Source of the DNA: Ascaris suum
Lineage: Eukaryota > Nematoda > Chromadorea > Rhabditida > Ascarididae
Reading direction: 5' to 3'
Length of the DNA stretch: 64,000 nt
Assembly (NCBI GenBank): GCA_013433145.1
Contig: CM024187.1
Span: 22,846,826-22,910,825 of the forward strand
Shown: one piece after another, positions 38,893 to 51,256 of the stretch
Layout of the letters: every line of letters begins with the position of its first letter
Numbering within the stretch: position 1 is the stretch's first letter
Notes under the pieces: model-generated
Database searches by the model: none
Told to the model about the DNA's origin: nothing
Seen by the model: only the letters and a program-made list of their open reading frames with translations
Position numbers and translations under genes: made by a program

Positions 38893-39474
38893 GTGCATTT
38901 GATCATGAAGCAAATAGAATTTAGCCTAACTAAAGCGTTGCTGCTGTTGGATTTCTTTTCTAGGACGTCATGGTGTAGTGTTTCCCATTTGCCAGCTATT
39001 CCTTGGATTGCTAGTGGGAGCATATTCTATTCTATGCGAGGTTTGTACTGCTGCAGTTTTGTTAGAGGCAAGTGCTGGATAATGGTTTTGCGATATAAGT
39101 CAGCTTCTGAAATAAGTCAGCTTTGTTATCGTAGCAGGGCGTGAGAAGTTCGAACATCATTCCAACTATCTTCAACTTTCATGCAGCATTTAAACTCATG
39201 CCCTTCCTCCTCATTTCATTTTTTTAAAATTCAGTCTTATCGCTTTATCGCGCATGTATAATTTCGGCATTCTATCATTATATATATTGTCGAATCTCAA
39301 AGTTAGATAAAATTTCGAAACAGTGGGCAGAAATTTCGTTGTTGCAATTTTTGTGAACGTTGAGATTTTTTCGGTCGAAAATGAATGAGCTGAGAAGGAC
39401 TGTTTAGGAATATGGCCTGGTTTTGGCGGGGTAAGGAAACGATAAACGTTAAAAATACATTTTTCGCCGCTTAG

Positions 39475-39564
39475 GACACCCATTTTTGTGCCTCTTCACC
39501 TTCCGAGACATTTACGGTTGGAGACTCGTTGGAATACGATACTCGATTAAAATTCGTTGTTAAG
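39475..39564 (+). CDS. Candidate Ig N-terminal exon (FTVGDSLEYDT)
   Basis: Acceptor CCGCTTAG, donor AAG/GTGACG, 30 codons. SPSETFTVGDSLEYDTRL matches the V-x-x-G-D-S-L strand A'-B turn. The cysteine expected after SLE is absent. Confidence 0.5.
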
Positions 39565-39740
39565 GTGACGCTTGCAGTCCTCTTAATTGCACCCATTCCT
39601 TTATTGTTTTTTGCCGTCGATTAATGGCTGTTGTTAAGTTTCACGATGTTATTTTTATTATTTTCATGGGCAGTGAGTTTATTTTGCCCATAAAATCGTC
39701 GTTTCATAACTCGTGATTTTTCGTCGAGTTTTTCTTGCAG

Positions 39741-39777
39741 ATAGCTCACGTGCTATGTACAGCGAATGTCCGTATTA
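39741..39777 (+). CDS. Candidate short Ig exon (HVLCTANV)
   Basis: Strong acceptor (TTTTTCTTGCAG), donor ATTA/GTGAGA, phase 0 start matching 39564 and phase 1 end. IAHVLCTANVRI contains L-C-x-A-N like an F strand. Confidence 0.4.
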
Positions 39778-40118
39778 GTGAGAGAAAATCTGAATCAGGT
39801 ATTTTATTTCAGTACAGATCCATGATTTTCAATCCCTTTTCAACATATGGCCCGGTCTCCCATAAAAGGAATGTTTAAATGGATGATTGAGACAGCGTTT
39901 GGAAATGCTTATTCGATAGTAAATCATAGACGACGTGATAAGCATCTTTTTTCACCGTCGAGTCATTCTGGAATGTTCTCGCAAATTCTTTTTTCTTCCT
40001 TTGGTTTGCCGTAAGATGGACTGTCCTTCGTTACTTCATTTTGGATAGACGACGTTTGAAATGAAACGACGTTTTTGTGGAATGTGCTTTAACGGCTAAC
40101 GAAGACGTCTTTTCTGAG

Positions 40119-40194
40119 GCGTGAATATGATTGCTTTGTTTGGTTCAACTCTGCCTTGGCTTAGTGATGCGTTGCAAGGGATAAGAGCGATCAG
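40119..40194 (+). CDS. Candidate Ig exon (GSTLPWLSDALQG)
   Basis: Acceptor TTTCTGAG, donor TCAG/GTATTT. NMIALFGSTLPWLSDALQG has the V-x-x-x-x-x-G-x-x-x-P-W pattern of strands B-C with Cys replaced. Borders are moderate. Confidence 0.35.
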
Positions 40195-40404
40195 GTATTT
40201 TTATTCACAAAGAAGGGCCGTCTTGAACGTTTATTGCGGTGAATTTCGATGGCAACTGCCACTCTTCACCTATTATCGAGCGTTTGTCCCTCTGGTTGCC
40301 ATGAACGTACCTGCGAGCAATGAACCGCTAGTGGAACACATGATTAATTGAATTGTGTTGATGCTACCACAAGCAATGAGTGTTGAATCGCCCTTCTAAT
40401 TTAG

Positions 40405-40562
40405 CGTCTTTCATCAGCTTTGGAATGCTTCTTTGTGGTGCTAAAAAATATGTATGCTACGACCTACTCAAAAAAATGGGAAGGGTATCAGAAACGGTCA
40501 CCTCAAGAGCACCTCTATTGAGGGAAAATGAGAGAGTTACGCTAACGCCTTCGCTTTCCGCA
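40405..40562 (+). CDS. Ig domain-junction exon (KYVCYDLL...ENERVTL)
   Basis: Acceptor TAATTTAG, likely donor GCA/GTCACT. It contains AKKYVCYDLLKKMG (F strand with second Cys and Gly), VSETVTSRAPLLRE (G strand and linker) and NERVTLTPSL (A'-B of the next domain). It ends in phase 0 and joins 40730 in frame. The first cysteine of the second domain is missing. Confidence 0.55.
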
Positions 40563-40729
40563 GTCACTAACATATAGATCCTATATCCTCTGCAGTCTTT
40601 TCAGACAAAAATAAGTGAGGTTTTGAAGGCCTGGCGCACTTTGCAGTAGCACAATTAGATGTTTTCCCGGTTGAAAGTGACTTCGTAAGTGAATAAAAAG
40701 ATTCAGATCTTTCATTATTCTAGTCATAG

Positions 40730-41008
40730 AGTTTGCGCAACAAACGAAGCCAGGATATTGCTACTACAAAAAACCGATATACACCACTGTGGGAACGAAG
40801 TCCTAGGCACGAAGAACGGATAGCGCAAAAAGCTAGTAAGAAGAAAGGCTCATTGAAAATTCACCGGTTTTCTTCACGACCGCGAATCCTGTTATTTCGT
40901 GTGGGGGAGAGGGGGGGGGGCATTGAAGACTCTCATGGTTATTGTATATGGAATGGTCGGCAGAACGGCAAAATCTGCCATCTGATGAGCATCGCTGTCA
41001 TAACATCA
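40730..41008 (+). CDS. Ig exon (PLWERSPRHEERIAQ...GSLKIH)
   Basis: After ATAG the frame SLRNKRSQDIATTK leads to YTPLWERSPRHEERIAQ and KKKGSLKIHRFSS, which are strands C and E. It stays open to HGYCIWNGRQNG, resembling the F-G end. Between them lies a G-rich stretch (40902-40920) that may be a tiny intron or an error-prone homopolymer. The phase fits 40562. Confidence 0.55.
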
Positions 41009-41011
41009 TAA

Positions 41012-42781
41012 GCTGCATGATGTATCTTTCTCGTGAATCTATGCCATCATCTTTGTTGAAGTAAGATTTACCTTGCTCTGTCATCGGATTCTAATGCAAA
41101 AAGTGTTTCGTAGCCAGTGTGTATGCTATCTTTGTTGAATCCTTCACTGATTCCAAAGTCATTGGCGCAAACTATTATGTAGTTATTCCATTTACATACC
41201 GTTCAGTTCTCTTAGATCAGTTTCCCTAATTCTGCTGTTGCTGTCATTGTGTGTGCTCCTTTCACGTTTCCCTACAAAATGCATCGTTCGCATAATCCAT
41301 CTCAGTTATACATAGCATTATCGCATTCACCAGCGATCTAGACATTGGTGTTATACACCTAGAAATTTGCGTTTGTTGTACAATGTGTCAGTTTTGTTTT
41401 TTCTCCATGCTTTTCTTTCAGTTATACCGAAATATTGATGTGAATGATAGTAGGTTACGAGCATTGTTGATTGAGTTATAATCTGCGATATATACATACA
41501 TCTCAAAATGTACGAAATGATGCTCATATCGACTGTTGGCATTTCATTTTAGCAATCTTATAGCGGCATGCTTGAAATTCGTTTAGAAAGGCACAATTAA
41601 GAGCGTTGGCACCTTATTCTTTGTGCATTATAGTTATATGTGCCGTATAAATGAATATTGTGATTGTAATTCTCCTCATTGGCTATTACTAAGCATTAAT
41701 AAATATTGAGCTCATAACACCATAACTGGCACAATGATATGATTCATAACCGATTTTTCTCCCTTGTTTCACTTAATGGACTCAGGTTCTGAACAACCTC
41801 ACATGGTTTTCCTACGAGGTCTCATTCGTTTGTACACTATCTATTCGGTGGAGTTTGTTCGCCCATTTTGTCAGAGCTTATAGTTCGCAATTAGTGATTG
41901 GTAACTGATTCGGTTTTATGATGCAATTCTTGATAATTTCAATGCCCATTAATGAAAGAAGGCGAGGACAAACAATTTGATTCGTTGTGAGCTGCTTCTA
42001 TGGTCGTATTAACAAGCACTTTTGAAACAGTTCTCGAATTATAAAAATTGTCATCGAATGATGCCGCATTTTCTTAGAGCACTTCTCTTCGTTTTTTTTT
42101 CTGAAAAAAAAGAGAAAAAATCGAATCAATCACACTCGACGTAATCGGCAAACACAGCGCTGAGTCCAGTACGCAATACGTATTTGCTCGTCAGCTAACT
42201 TCAGGTGTTCGCGCTAAGAACATTTCTGTCGTTTTGCATCGGAAATAGTATACGTTTTGCGAAGATTACAGCACCAATACTTTTAACCTTCATTGCGTTA
42301 AGCGAACTTAACGAGGTCATTTTTAGTCGATTCAGTTTGATTAGTTCATTAAACTGATGCAAAAATGTTCTTTTCGACTCACTCATTTTCATTGGCTTAA
42401 TTGTTTCCATGTATATTTCAGTCCTTTTCACTGTTTTTCTTCTCAGTAGAACGTATCATTATGCAAGTCTAATTTTATGTATCGATTTCTGGTGGTGATT
42501 GCAATATTATTAAGTGATATGATTAAGTGATATGTTATAAGGAACATTGAAGCTATTCCACTGGCAATAATGTAGTGAGATGAGAATATATATATATATA
42601 TATATGCTATAACCTTCATGAACACACATATATAACATTTGTATCGTTGCTCACATAAATTATACCCTTCCATTTATTCGCTTTATTACAAATACGTCGC
42701 TCCCGTTTGTTTGAAAATATGGTATGAGTAAATTTTTAAATTGAAATCGTTACAGTCGTAATTTTCAATTTATTTCCTCGT
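41012..42781 (+). other. Intron-like region
   Basis: No convincing exon. It contains a short (TA)n run at 42586-42605 and A/T homopolymers. Confidence 0.5.
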
Positions 42782-42955
42782 AGATTTTAGCGGGATGACA
42801 GTCGATGAATGTATGTTCATCAAGATACGGCAATAAAGTGAATAATTATGAACATTACGGGTCGTTGGAACTGCAGTTTTCGTTCTCATCAATGGCATGC
42901 GCTAGGAGCCAGATAACATGTTTAAAAAATTCCATTTATATGGAAAACAGTTGTT
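42782..42955 (+). CDS. Candidate Ig fragment (GSLELQF...ITCLKN)
   Basis: After TCGTAG, short open frames include YGSLELQFSFSSM and ARSQITCLKN, resembling strand E and F of one domain. A stop or frame change lies between the acceptor and this part. Confidence 0.25.
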
Positions 42956-43889
42956 GTGTATTCTTGATTGCGTGGTGCACAAATAACTTTGAATGTTATC
43001 ATTAGTTTTTTTTTTTTTTGAGAAATTTCATATTGTTTAATTTGTCGAGTAAATGCGTGGGCCCATATCATCGTGCGCGGGCGTATATCGCTCGTGCTTA
43101 TTTCCGTTACGTATACTCTGTTTGTTGTGTTGCTTTGGAAACTACGAGTGAGCATTTTGGTTTGTTTTGCCATATTTTAAACAAACTGAAGTGTGTTGCC
43201 TTTATTCCGTTATCGTACGACCTGTAATCTTGCGTGTCATACCCTCAAAGTTCTATTTTTTGATTTATTCCGGCCCGAGTATTCGCATCGCGCGACTAGA
43301 ACTACAAAATTTATGCCCACAATCTCAGTTGAAATATAGTTTTTTTTTGCAATTTTTACTTAAAAGCTAAACGCAATTTTTCGATTGCTCCGGATCCGCC
43401 AGACTGCTTCAAATTTATCTTTACATTTATATGTTGAAATGAGGACATTTCGGTCGATTGATGTATAAATACAATTGAATTATTGATGTCGGGGGAAGTT
43501 TTTCCTATGGAATTCGATGGAATGAGTTTGAAATAAATGGTTGCAATACCTTGGAATGCGAATGCGGCCATTTTTCTTTCCATACAAATATATTGTATGA
43601 GCGTTGTTCTCGAAAAGTTTTGCATATGTGATGAAGTACGATATATTAAATTGTCGCACAAAGTACAACACGAAATATACAGTATAATGATCTCTCATTC
43701 TGTGTTTACACCAAGCAGGTCTATTTATGTGCTACACAAGGTTTAAGTATTCATTCCACCTTGGATTGAAAATCATATATTCCATCGTACTGCTGATCAC
43801 GCCAGTTTCACTTCACATTTCATTCGAAGCAATTTGTTTCCTCACTAAAATCCCAATTCTTTAAAAGAAAGGCGAATTTTTTTGCAAAG

Positions 43890-43951
43890 TAACAGTGCCT
43901 AAATTCACACCGAATGATGACATGCTTACCTTCACTCTTCAAAGATTTAAA
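43890..43951 (+). CDS. Candidate linker exon (VTVPKFTPNDD)
   Basis: A frame VTVPKFTPNDDMLTF resembles the end of a G strand followed by a domain linker. Splice sites are moderate. A further frame at 44038-44123 (CPITLTVEMRSCDPVLKF) could continue it. Confidence 0.3.
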
Positions 43952-44123
43952 GTGGTTGTTGTTGTCGGTTGATATTAACAAATAATTTCCACCATACGGG
44001 TTAGAATTTTCAAATCTTGAAACGCATTTTTCTGAAGGAAAACTGTCCTATCACGCTCACTGTGGAAATGCGCTCTTGCGATCCTGTTTTGAAATTCATC
44101 GAACGCTTCATAAGAAGCTCTCA

Positions 44124-45008
44124 GTGAATTTTGCTCGCAAAGGTTTCAGAAAAGCCTTCTTCAGGGTTGCTCTTCTATAATCATTTTGCTTGCCGGCTGA
44201 AAGTTTATGAGCTTCTGCAGTGTTTTTGGCATAGATCGATGTCTTCAAAGTTATTTTTTATAATTTCAGAGTAAATTCCTTATGAAAATGAAATCAATCA
44301 GTCGATATTCATTCAGAAATTTTGATGACTAAAATGATGTTGGAACTGTTTTGTTAAGGTTGAGTGTTTCAACGTTTTTTGTAAGATTCATTGTTTGCTA
44401 AACGAAAACATCACTAATTTGCGATGAGCTTATTTTAATACAAGCGGGGTATCTAGATAATGCGTCATTAGAGAGCCTATTACAATGACTGGCAGCCCAA
44501 AAAATTTCTAATGCATTCGTTGACTTGTGTGTGGAACTTCGAGAAGCATTTTTGATGCAACGGTAGTAACAGTGTTTTCCTAAATTATTTTAGAGCTAAA
44601 CTTTTGAATGCTCTATGTCATCTGCTCTCAGTTTTAGTTGATTTTGCACTAACTGTTTTATGTACTCTAATTTGGCTATATCATCTCTCCACTTCTTTAA
44701 ACCTGAGAAGACTTGCAGTCTGTTAGTCTTGTAACCTAATATAGTCTCAGCATGGTGGCATAATATACCGTCTGAACGGCAAAGTGGAGCTGACGCAGCC
44801 AGCTAAGCAAAGCATTCTTTTGCGATTAGTAAACAACCATAACAATTGGCAGTAACGGAATTGTTAGCGCATCGTTCATTTTAATAACAAATAGCTGCAT
44901 AAATAAATACGTCTCCAAATATTGATTCCTCGTCGCCTAACATAGCGCTGATGACGACCTGTTCGACTCTCTGCGCTCCATCCTCCACCATGCACTTCCA
45001 TTTTTTAG
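44124..45008 (+). other. Intron-like region
   Basis: AT-rich spacer with nothing recognised. Confidence 0.5.
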
Positions 45009-45476
45009 TTTGTATTGCCTTGTTGTCACATCATAGTGCATACAATGTATGAAGATTATTCGAAACCTATTGCACCACAGGGGATTTCAGAGAGGTGTAA
45101 AGGTCGTCTAGCTCTAACAGTGTTGGTTCATATGGTGTTCTTTGAAGGACGAAAAATAGATTTCCATTGCTTGCAACAAATTTATCAAATCTGGAACAAC
45201 TCGCAGACTGGTTTAATCTATCATACTTTTCAGAGCAACATTCTCTCGTTATCCAGTTTTATTCATCACCCGGAAATCCACAAAATTTTTAAGTGCAAGC
45301 TGCAAAATTTTGTATCTTCCAATACTTTTTTAAGGAAGCTTTTTCAGAAACAATTTCGGATATCTGAAAGGAACTTTCAGAACAAAAATTGCAAAATTAA
45401 CTTCAGGAGATACTTCAGTAAAAGTTTTCAGGTTGAACGCTCCAACTACGAAGAAAATAATGCATTCCTTTCCTGA
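45009..45476 (+). CDS. Complete Ig domain in one uninterrupted exon
   Basis: After ATTTTTTAG the frame stays open for 155 codons to a TGA. HMVFFEGRKIDFHCLQQIY then QIWNNSQTG give strand A', strand B with first Cys and strand C with Trp. SNILSLSSF then EIHKIFKCKLQN give strand E and strand F with second Cys. C to C spacing is about that of a C2 set domain. The N-terminal part (SERCKGRLALTVLV) resembles the end of a preceding domain. The basic tail (FRISERNFQNKNCK...) is not Ig-like and is likely beyond the true donor. This is the longest non-repetitive reading frame in the window. Confidence 0.65.
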   Translation, partial: FVLPCCHIIVHTMYEDYSKPIAPQGISERCKGRLALTVLVHMVFFEGRKIDFHCLQQIYQIWNNSQTGLIYHTFQSNILSLSSFIHHPEIHKIFKCKLQNFVSSNTFLRKLFQKQFRISERNFQNKNCKINFRRYFSKSFQVERSNYEENNAFLS

Positions 45477-45693
45477 GCAAAAATGTGACGAAAACTTGTT
45501 GACTGATGAAATTAATTTCATGAAAATATGTTGATGGTTGAGTACTACACAGCCCTTTCGAAAACAAATTTACATAACGACATTTTGATTGCTTGCTTTG
45601 ACGCATTCAGCAACTAGTAAACAGTAAACAGTTCCTCTGCAACGGGGTTTCGTGTAAAATAGAATGCTAAAGACGGCGCGCAATGCAGCGTTC

Positions 45694-45825
<132 letters not shown>

Positions 45826-46339
45826 ATGATTGTCCCTATAGCAATAGATGATATTACAAGCGTGAGCAATCTCTCATCAATGAGCGCAAGCCTTTTAGGA
45901 GGCAATCGAATAGCGTCAGCACATGAATGAATTCTATGAAAAGCTGAGTGAAGTTAATTACCTTTGCGCCTTACTGCACTCAACCCCATATAGCTTTCAA
46001 GTGATGACTGCTGATGGATTTCCCTCGGCATACCGTTTATTCACTTTTGCTCTTATATGGTCAATTTAAACTGATGATTCTTATCGCTGAAGAAATAGTA
46101 GTGTATCAGAAGAAATTTGCTAGAAATAGTTAATAGATTTAGGGGAGTGAATGAAAATATTTGCCACTGATTAGTGCTTAATACAATAAGCAAGATTTGA
46201 GAGTAATGCTAGTTACTCGAGCTTTCAGTGAATCTAGCCTTCTATATCTCAACATTTATTGGCATTTCGAATGAAAGTATATGATTGGCATTGTGTGTGT
46301 GATTTTTTATTGAATAAAAGGAGTAAAGATATAGACTGA

Positions 46340-46540
46340 ATGCAAAATTCATATTTTTGGGAGCAATTTAGTTGGATATTTGAGGAATTATTGCCGTCGC
46401 CGATTCAACGTCGAAAATTCTTTGAACACGACAATGAAGAACTCATGGAGGGACCACGGCCTGGAGTGATTCTACGAGAAATGGCCAAAATGGCGGTATC
46501 ACCATTACTTTCAGAGTATTATATCAGAGTACTGATATAA
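46340..46540 (+). CDS. Candidate Ig exon lacking the second cysteine
   Basis: An open frame with coding-like composition: WIFEELLPSPIQRRKFF, then GPRPGVILREM and SEYYIRV. W...L and G-V-I-L...S-E-Y-Y-I-R-V fit strands C to F with Ile in place of Cys. The likely acceptor is CAATTTAG at 46371 and donor AGA/GTACTG at 46528. Confidence 0.4.
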   Translation: MQNSYFWEQFSWIFEELLPSPIQRRKFFEHDNEELMEGPRPGVILREMAKMAVSPLLSEYYIRVLI

Positions 46541-46663
46541 TCTCACTGTAACATGACTTCAGAACTCGGAGAATAGATGCACTAAATAGTTTTGCATAAT
46601 GTCTGCTTATAATCTGAAATGAAAATAATTTTCCAGTTTTTAATTTAATATTCCTTCGTTTAG

Positions 46664-46713
46664 GAGAAATAAACGAGATGTTATTGGAACGGAACTTGCA
46701 CATGATTTTACAG
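46664..46713 (+). CDS. Small exon (INEMLLERNLHMILQ)
   Basis: Acceptor CTTCGTTTAG, donor CAG/GTTTGA, 16 codons plus two bases. The composition is charged and coding-like. Its place in an Ig fold is unclear. Confidence 0.4.
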
Positions 46714-47648
46714 GTTTGAAATTTGTTGACTCCGATAAGATAGTAAGTTGAGGAATCTACTGATTGCGCTGAAGAACTCTGTGCTTGCGGTACCTGTGTA
46801 ATACTTTAAAGAATATGCAACACTTTCATGAGCAAAATGAAATACTTGCTAACGTATTTCATGATATTCGTTCTTATATCTCGCTTCAGTAATGACCCGC
46901 GGTTCTAACGGTTATTCCCTTTTGTGTCTCTGAGCGTTTGTCGCTGATCAGCTGTTAAACCTAGTCGATGCACTATTAATCTCATCACTTGTATTTGCAT
47001 CGCTGCTTCAACTTCCCTATGAAAATTTTTTTCTAATTCCCCATAGAATTAGGAGCGGCATGGAGATTTATCCGTTAGTGTTGCAATTTTGCAATTAGTT
47101 ATGCGCAGATCTTTGTTGTGTTTTATTGCAAAATAACGATCATGAAGTATGAGTATATAACGCCTTGGCACCGATTTAAACAGCATATATAGCCGTTATC
47201 GTTCTTGATTCTAAAAGATTTAGAATATAAAAGAAAATGAACTCATGTAGAATGTAACAGTGAGCAGTAATAAAACTAGTAGATGATTTTTTTTCGCCTG
47301 AAAATTGTAACATTATTGCAAAACATGCATTATTAGACCTAGTATTTCTTTTCTCGTTTGAAGCAATTTTACCACGAAAGTTGCACTTGCGACACATTTT
47401 CAATAACGGTAACCAAAAAAAGTGCATTGCGAAAACGCAGAATTTATCGACCTTAGCTAACTGCAATGCGTCAACTATGAAATAGCAGTTTTTTGAAGTA
47501 TTAAAGTGTTGCATTTTGTGGGGTTTGTTTTCATGTTTTTGTGTCATTGAACTCATTAACGATTCATTAATGTGCTACAACAAAAATTCAATTTTTTTTT
47601 TCGATTCGATGGGATAGCCATCATTATTTAATAAACGAAATATGCTAG
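46714..47648 (+). other. Intron-like region
   Basis: Nothing convincing on the + strand. A 126-codon minus-strand frame at 47176-47556 has no recognised domain and AT-driven composition. Confidence 0.4.
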
Positions 47649-47876
47649 GTTATTGCATTTGAATCTTATACCTCTGCCGGATAGCGAGGAATTTTTCAAC
47701 ATTTTACATTGCATCGCTATAACAGCACTAATGAATGATAACGAATTATTCTTGTTCAAATTTCTTCCTTACATTTCTGTTGAATTTTTTGCTCCAGAAA
47801 CAGCGAAATATATAGAGATTTGTTTTGCTGTGAAGCAGAATTTAATGACAGAGACACTGCACTGATATTAATTACA
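47649..47876 (+). CDS. Candidate degenerate Ig exon (KYIEICFAVKQN)
   Basis: After ATGCTAG the frame is open for about 70 codons. Its end (APETAKYIEICFAVKQN) resembles strand F and the second cysteine, ending at TGA. The first half has no clear Trp. Confidence 0.35.
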
Positions 47877-49547
47877 TAAGGGTTGCCTGAGTTGAACTTC
47901 TCTAGGAGGGTAATTTGTTTACACATTGAATTTGCCCACTCAGTGACTGTTAATGATGCACTTGCCCATTATGATCTACTAACAAATGAGTACATAAATA
48001 CCCCTTATGGGCACTGATATGTTGTTTAGTGATATGTTCCTTGATGGTTTCAACACAACACATGCATCATATCGTTTATTTCGTGTATTATTTGCGAGCA
48101 GCGATTCCGAACTACATTAATCGTCGGCGTCTCCAACTTTCGATTTTACCTAATGTCTAGTTTATTAAACGTTTACTTTTCATATTGTCGATCCACATGA
48201 ATCACCTCTGCGCTTTATTTACTCTAAGAATATGCGATATCGGGAGTGGTCATTTTTAATCATTTTTTAGAGAGAGACGGTTTGACCATTTGACCACTTA
48301 GAGATAAATTAACTATTTTAGAAAGTAGCTCTTAACAAGTATCGACAAAATTCTTTTCACATTTCTTTAATATGCGTTTTCTTTTCGACTTCTTGTTTTC
48401 TGTGAGGCGCTTCATTTATAACGACTACTGATGATACTGAGCTGAACGATCGAGCAGACGGTATTCCTCTGTGCTTAGTTAACCGATGATTTTCTTTGAA
48501 CGAACTTCTATACTAGACACGCAATTTGTACATGAGGTTTTGAGTGTATTGTACAGGATGACGATTATGATTAAATGGTTTCTTGGACAGCAATTATCAC
48601 TTAAGGCAATAATTACTGATTTTTACTGATTATAATAACATTTTATTTCCTCTAAGTGATGTAGTAATTGTTGCCGATGTTAATCAATACCTTTTTCACT
48701 TGCCAATTTAAATTTATGGTCTGGCATTATTTGACATTATATTGTATTCCTCCTCCTTGAGGATGGATCAAATTATCCATAAAACTTCAGGGATTTAAAG
48801 ATTTAAAAATGGTCACCATGTTTTGCATCACAGTGAGCATTCTTTTATCTTTGTTCATATATTTAATGACATATCTTTATTCCTCATATAAAACCTCAGT
48901 CATTCGACGTTCTCATAATTTTGGAGGGCGAAAACATCACAAGCATTAGTAGAAACATTTTGCCTTAGCAAGCAGCAACTCTGAAATTTCAAAGAATTTG
49001 CGAAAAAAATTTGAAAAAGGATGGAATTTTTTCGGCGATTCATTGCGATGAGATACCGACGCTCACAAATGACGTCTGCAATTCAGCAGTTTATCTTTTA
49101 AACATCTCATTGGAATGAAATGATGAAAGTTTCAAGCGCTAATGCTTTCTTTTAGTGCTGTGAACTTTTTATGTTCACATCCAGCAATGAACATATTGTG
49201 CTTCTTAGAAAGTTCTCCGCATATCATGTTCCAGTATTTTCCATTCAGTTCATTTAGGCAGATCATCTTGTTCTTTTTTCGTTGGCGAATCCCATATTAG
49301 CGCCTACTGAACGAAAACTCGACTTGACCGACTCGATTATATCTTATGCTGATAAGTGATTTTCAAGTTCCCTTGAAAAAGATGTCACTTTCCCATCCTC
49401 TTCACTTCCTCTGCTATTTGCGTCTTCTTATAGACCACACAGTATTTTTTCTGCTTTTCGACAACTTTTGTTATAGACGAAAAAACCCTAGTGGTTTTCT
49501 TCTTTTCTGATTATATAAATATAAATGTATAGATATATATAAAATAG
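47877..49547 (+). other. Intron-like region
   Basis: AT-rich, with no convincing exons or repeats recognised. Confidence 0.5.
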
Positions 49548-49787
49548 GTTGTTTCGTCGGGAGATGGCACAGTGGTCGAGGAAACACAGCATTCGCGCTA
49601 TCGAAAAATTGTTGAATATGAAATAATATTTTCGTCATTATTGATGGCTCACAATCTTCACTTTATTTCGCAATTATTTCGTGATTATTGGTGTTGTATA
49701 TGTAGTAATTTGCTTTTAAAACATCACCAGTGTGCACAAATGAAAAATTTACTCAACGCTGCACAACTCGACAACAATAGCGTATGA
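49548..49787 (+). CDS. Candidate Ig exon (GDGTVVEE...RDYWCCICSN)
   Basis: After AAAATAG the frame VVSSGDGTVVEETQHSRY continues to NLHFISQLFRDYWCCICSN. The last part fits L-x-I-x-x-x...D-Y-W-C-x-C-x-N of strands E-F. It stays open to 49787. Confidence 0.4.
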   Translation, partial: VVSSGDGTVVEETQHSRYRKIVEYEIIFSSLLMAHNLHFISQLFRDYWCCICSNLLLKHHQCAQMKNLLNAAQLDNNSV

Positions 49788-50767
49788 AAATCGAGATAAA
49801 GGAAGTAAAAGCATACACAACGCTGGTGTCATCTTTATGGAGGGAGAGGCGATTAGGCTGTGAAAATATAAGCGAAATAGATTAGTGCACTAATTAAATA
49901 GGACGAAAACAGGAGGTGGAACAGTGATGACGACATAAACACAGACAACGAGAGTATTATGAAATGGAACAGGTGATGGATGCTGCAGTCACAGATATCA
50001 TAGAAGGACAGAATTACCGAGTAGTGCGAAGTGAAATGGAGTGGAAGGAAATGGAAGTGAAAGACAAAGTTTGATGAGCACATTATTCGCTGATGGTTTA
50101 TGGAAATGGTTGCGCAAATGGACGAAATGTGAAAGAGGAGTATCATCCCAGCTTGTCTTACACAATTCACAACTTGTTTACTATTAAATGAAGAAAATAG
50201 TTTGAAAGAGAGATCTTCCTAAAAACTTGCGCAGTTATCTCTATGTGAAACTTCGCTGTTGCCAAATGAAAAATTACAAATCCTGATACAAAATTCAAAA
50301 AAACGAAAATGCAAAATGAAGCAAAAGATAACTTCGCTGCTGTTCGAGATTGCTTCCTTCTTAAAGTTGCGTTATTGCGACAGAGCCTTGACTGTTTTAA
50401 TCAGTTCTTATTATTATTGCCTTTGTTTCTTATAAAATAAGCTGTGTTCTTTCTTGTCTAGGCACAAACGTCATCTTGCGCTTATATCTTATCTGCATAA
50501 GTAATGTTTTCCTCTTATATATGCAAAAGCGTATTATGTTCCAGTAAGGGGCATTCGTATATTGTCTGACTAGTGAACAACTAATGTGAGCAGTGTAAAA
50601 ATGAATCGAAACCTCACGTTGAGGCTCGGATCCACTGATCCATTGATTGTTTGACGCCATTAACACGATTGCGTAATTAACAGCTCCTTGACAAGAAGCA
50701 AGACTTTCATCGTCTAAGCAGGAGACTTTGGTTCATTTGGCTGTGAAACAATGGGCTAGGTAACTGA

Positions 50768-50974
50768 AGCAACAGCGATCTCAGCGATAATAACAATAAC
50801 GACAGGAGTGATAACATCCTAAACATTGGCAATCTCAAGAACCTCGACACGATTCTAAACAACCTCACTAGTCGCCTCAGCGGTCTGAGCGCACTCATCA
50901 ACAATATTAATGATACAAAAATATTCTTTGAAATACTTAAGCCATCCTTCAGTGGTAGAGATCCTCAAGCATGA
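50768..50974 (+). CDS. Asn/Leu-rich open frame of unknown nature
   Basis: A 68-codon frame between stops with regular spacing of Leu/Ile and many Asn: NILNIGNLKNLDTILNNL, then TSRLSGLSALINNIND. The pattern suggests an amphipathic or coiled-coil helix, unlike the Ig exons. It may be an expanded short repeat or a linker segment. An open minus-strand frame (Leu/Ser/Arg-rich) overlaps and is probably its shadow. Confidence 0.35.
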   Translation, partial: SNSDLSDNNNNDRSDNILNIGNLKNLDTILNNLTSRLSGLSALINNINDTKIFFEILKPSFSGRDPQA

Positions 50975-51143
50975 AATCCTGTCATCAGAAACAAAAAATA
51001 CCTCAAAAGAAATGCAGTAATGCTATGATTATTTATTTGTAATGGCATAATTACTGCAAAATGCGTTATTGCAGCAAAATTGTTCACAAAGAATTGTCCT
51101 TGTTGATATTTGGAGTTCTTACAAAATATGTGAATGATTTCAG

Positions 51144-51256
51144 CACCTCCAAAACCCGACGATGATGGGGAACTCGAAGCGCTTGTTGGTAATGGTGTAA
51201 CATTGAACTGTGGTGTGGAACAGGATGAATTACAATCAACTATCACTTGGCTTGCT
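51144..51256 (+). CDS. Ig N-terminal exon (PPKPDDDG...VTLNCGV), intact
   Basis: Acceptor GATTTCAG, donor GCT/GTGAGC. Two bases then 37 codons: PPKPDDDGELEALVGNG, VTLNCGV, STITWLA. Linker, strand A', strand B with first Cys and strand C with Trp are all present at normal spacing. One of the best-preserved exons; it ends in phase 0. Confidence 0.88.
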
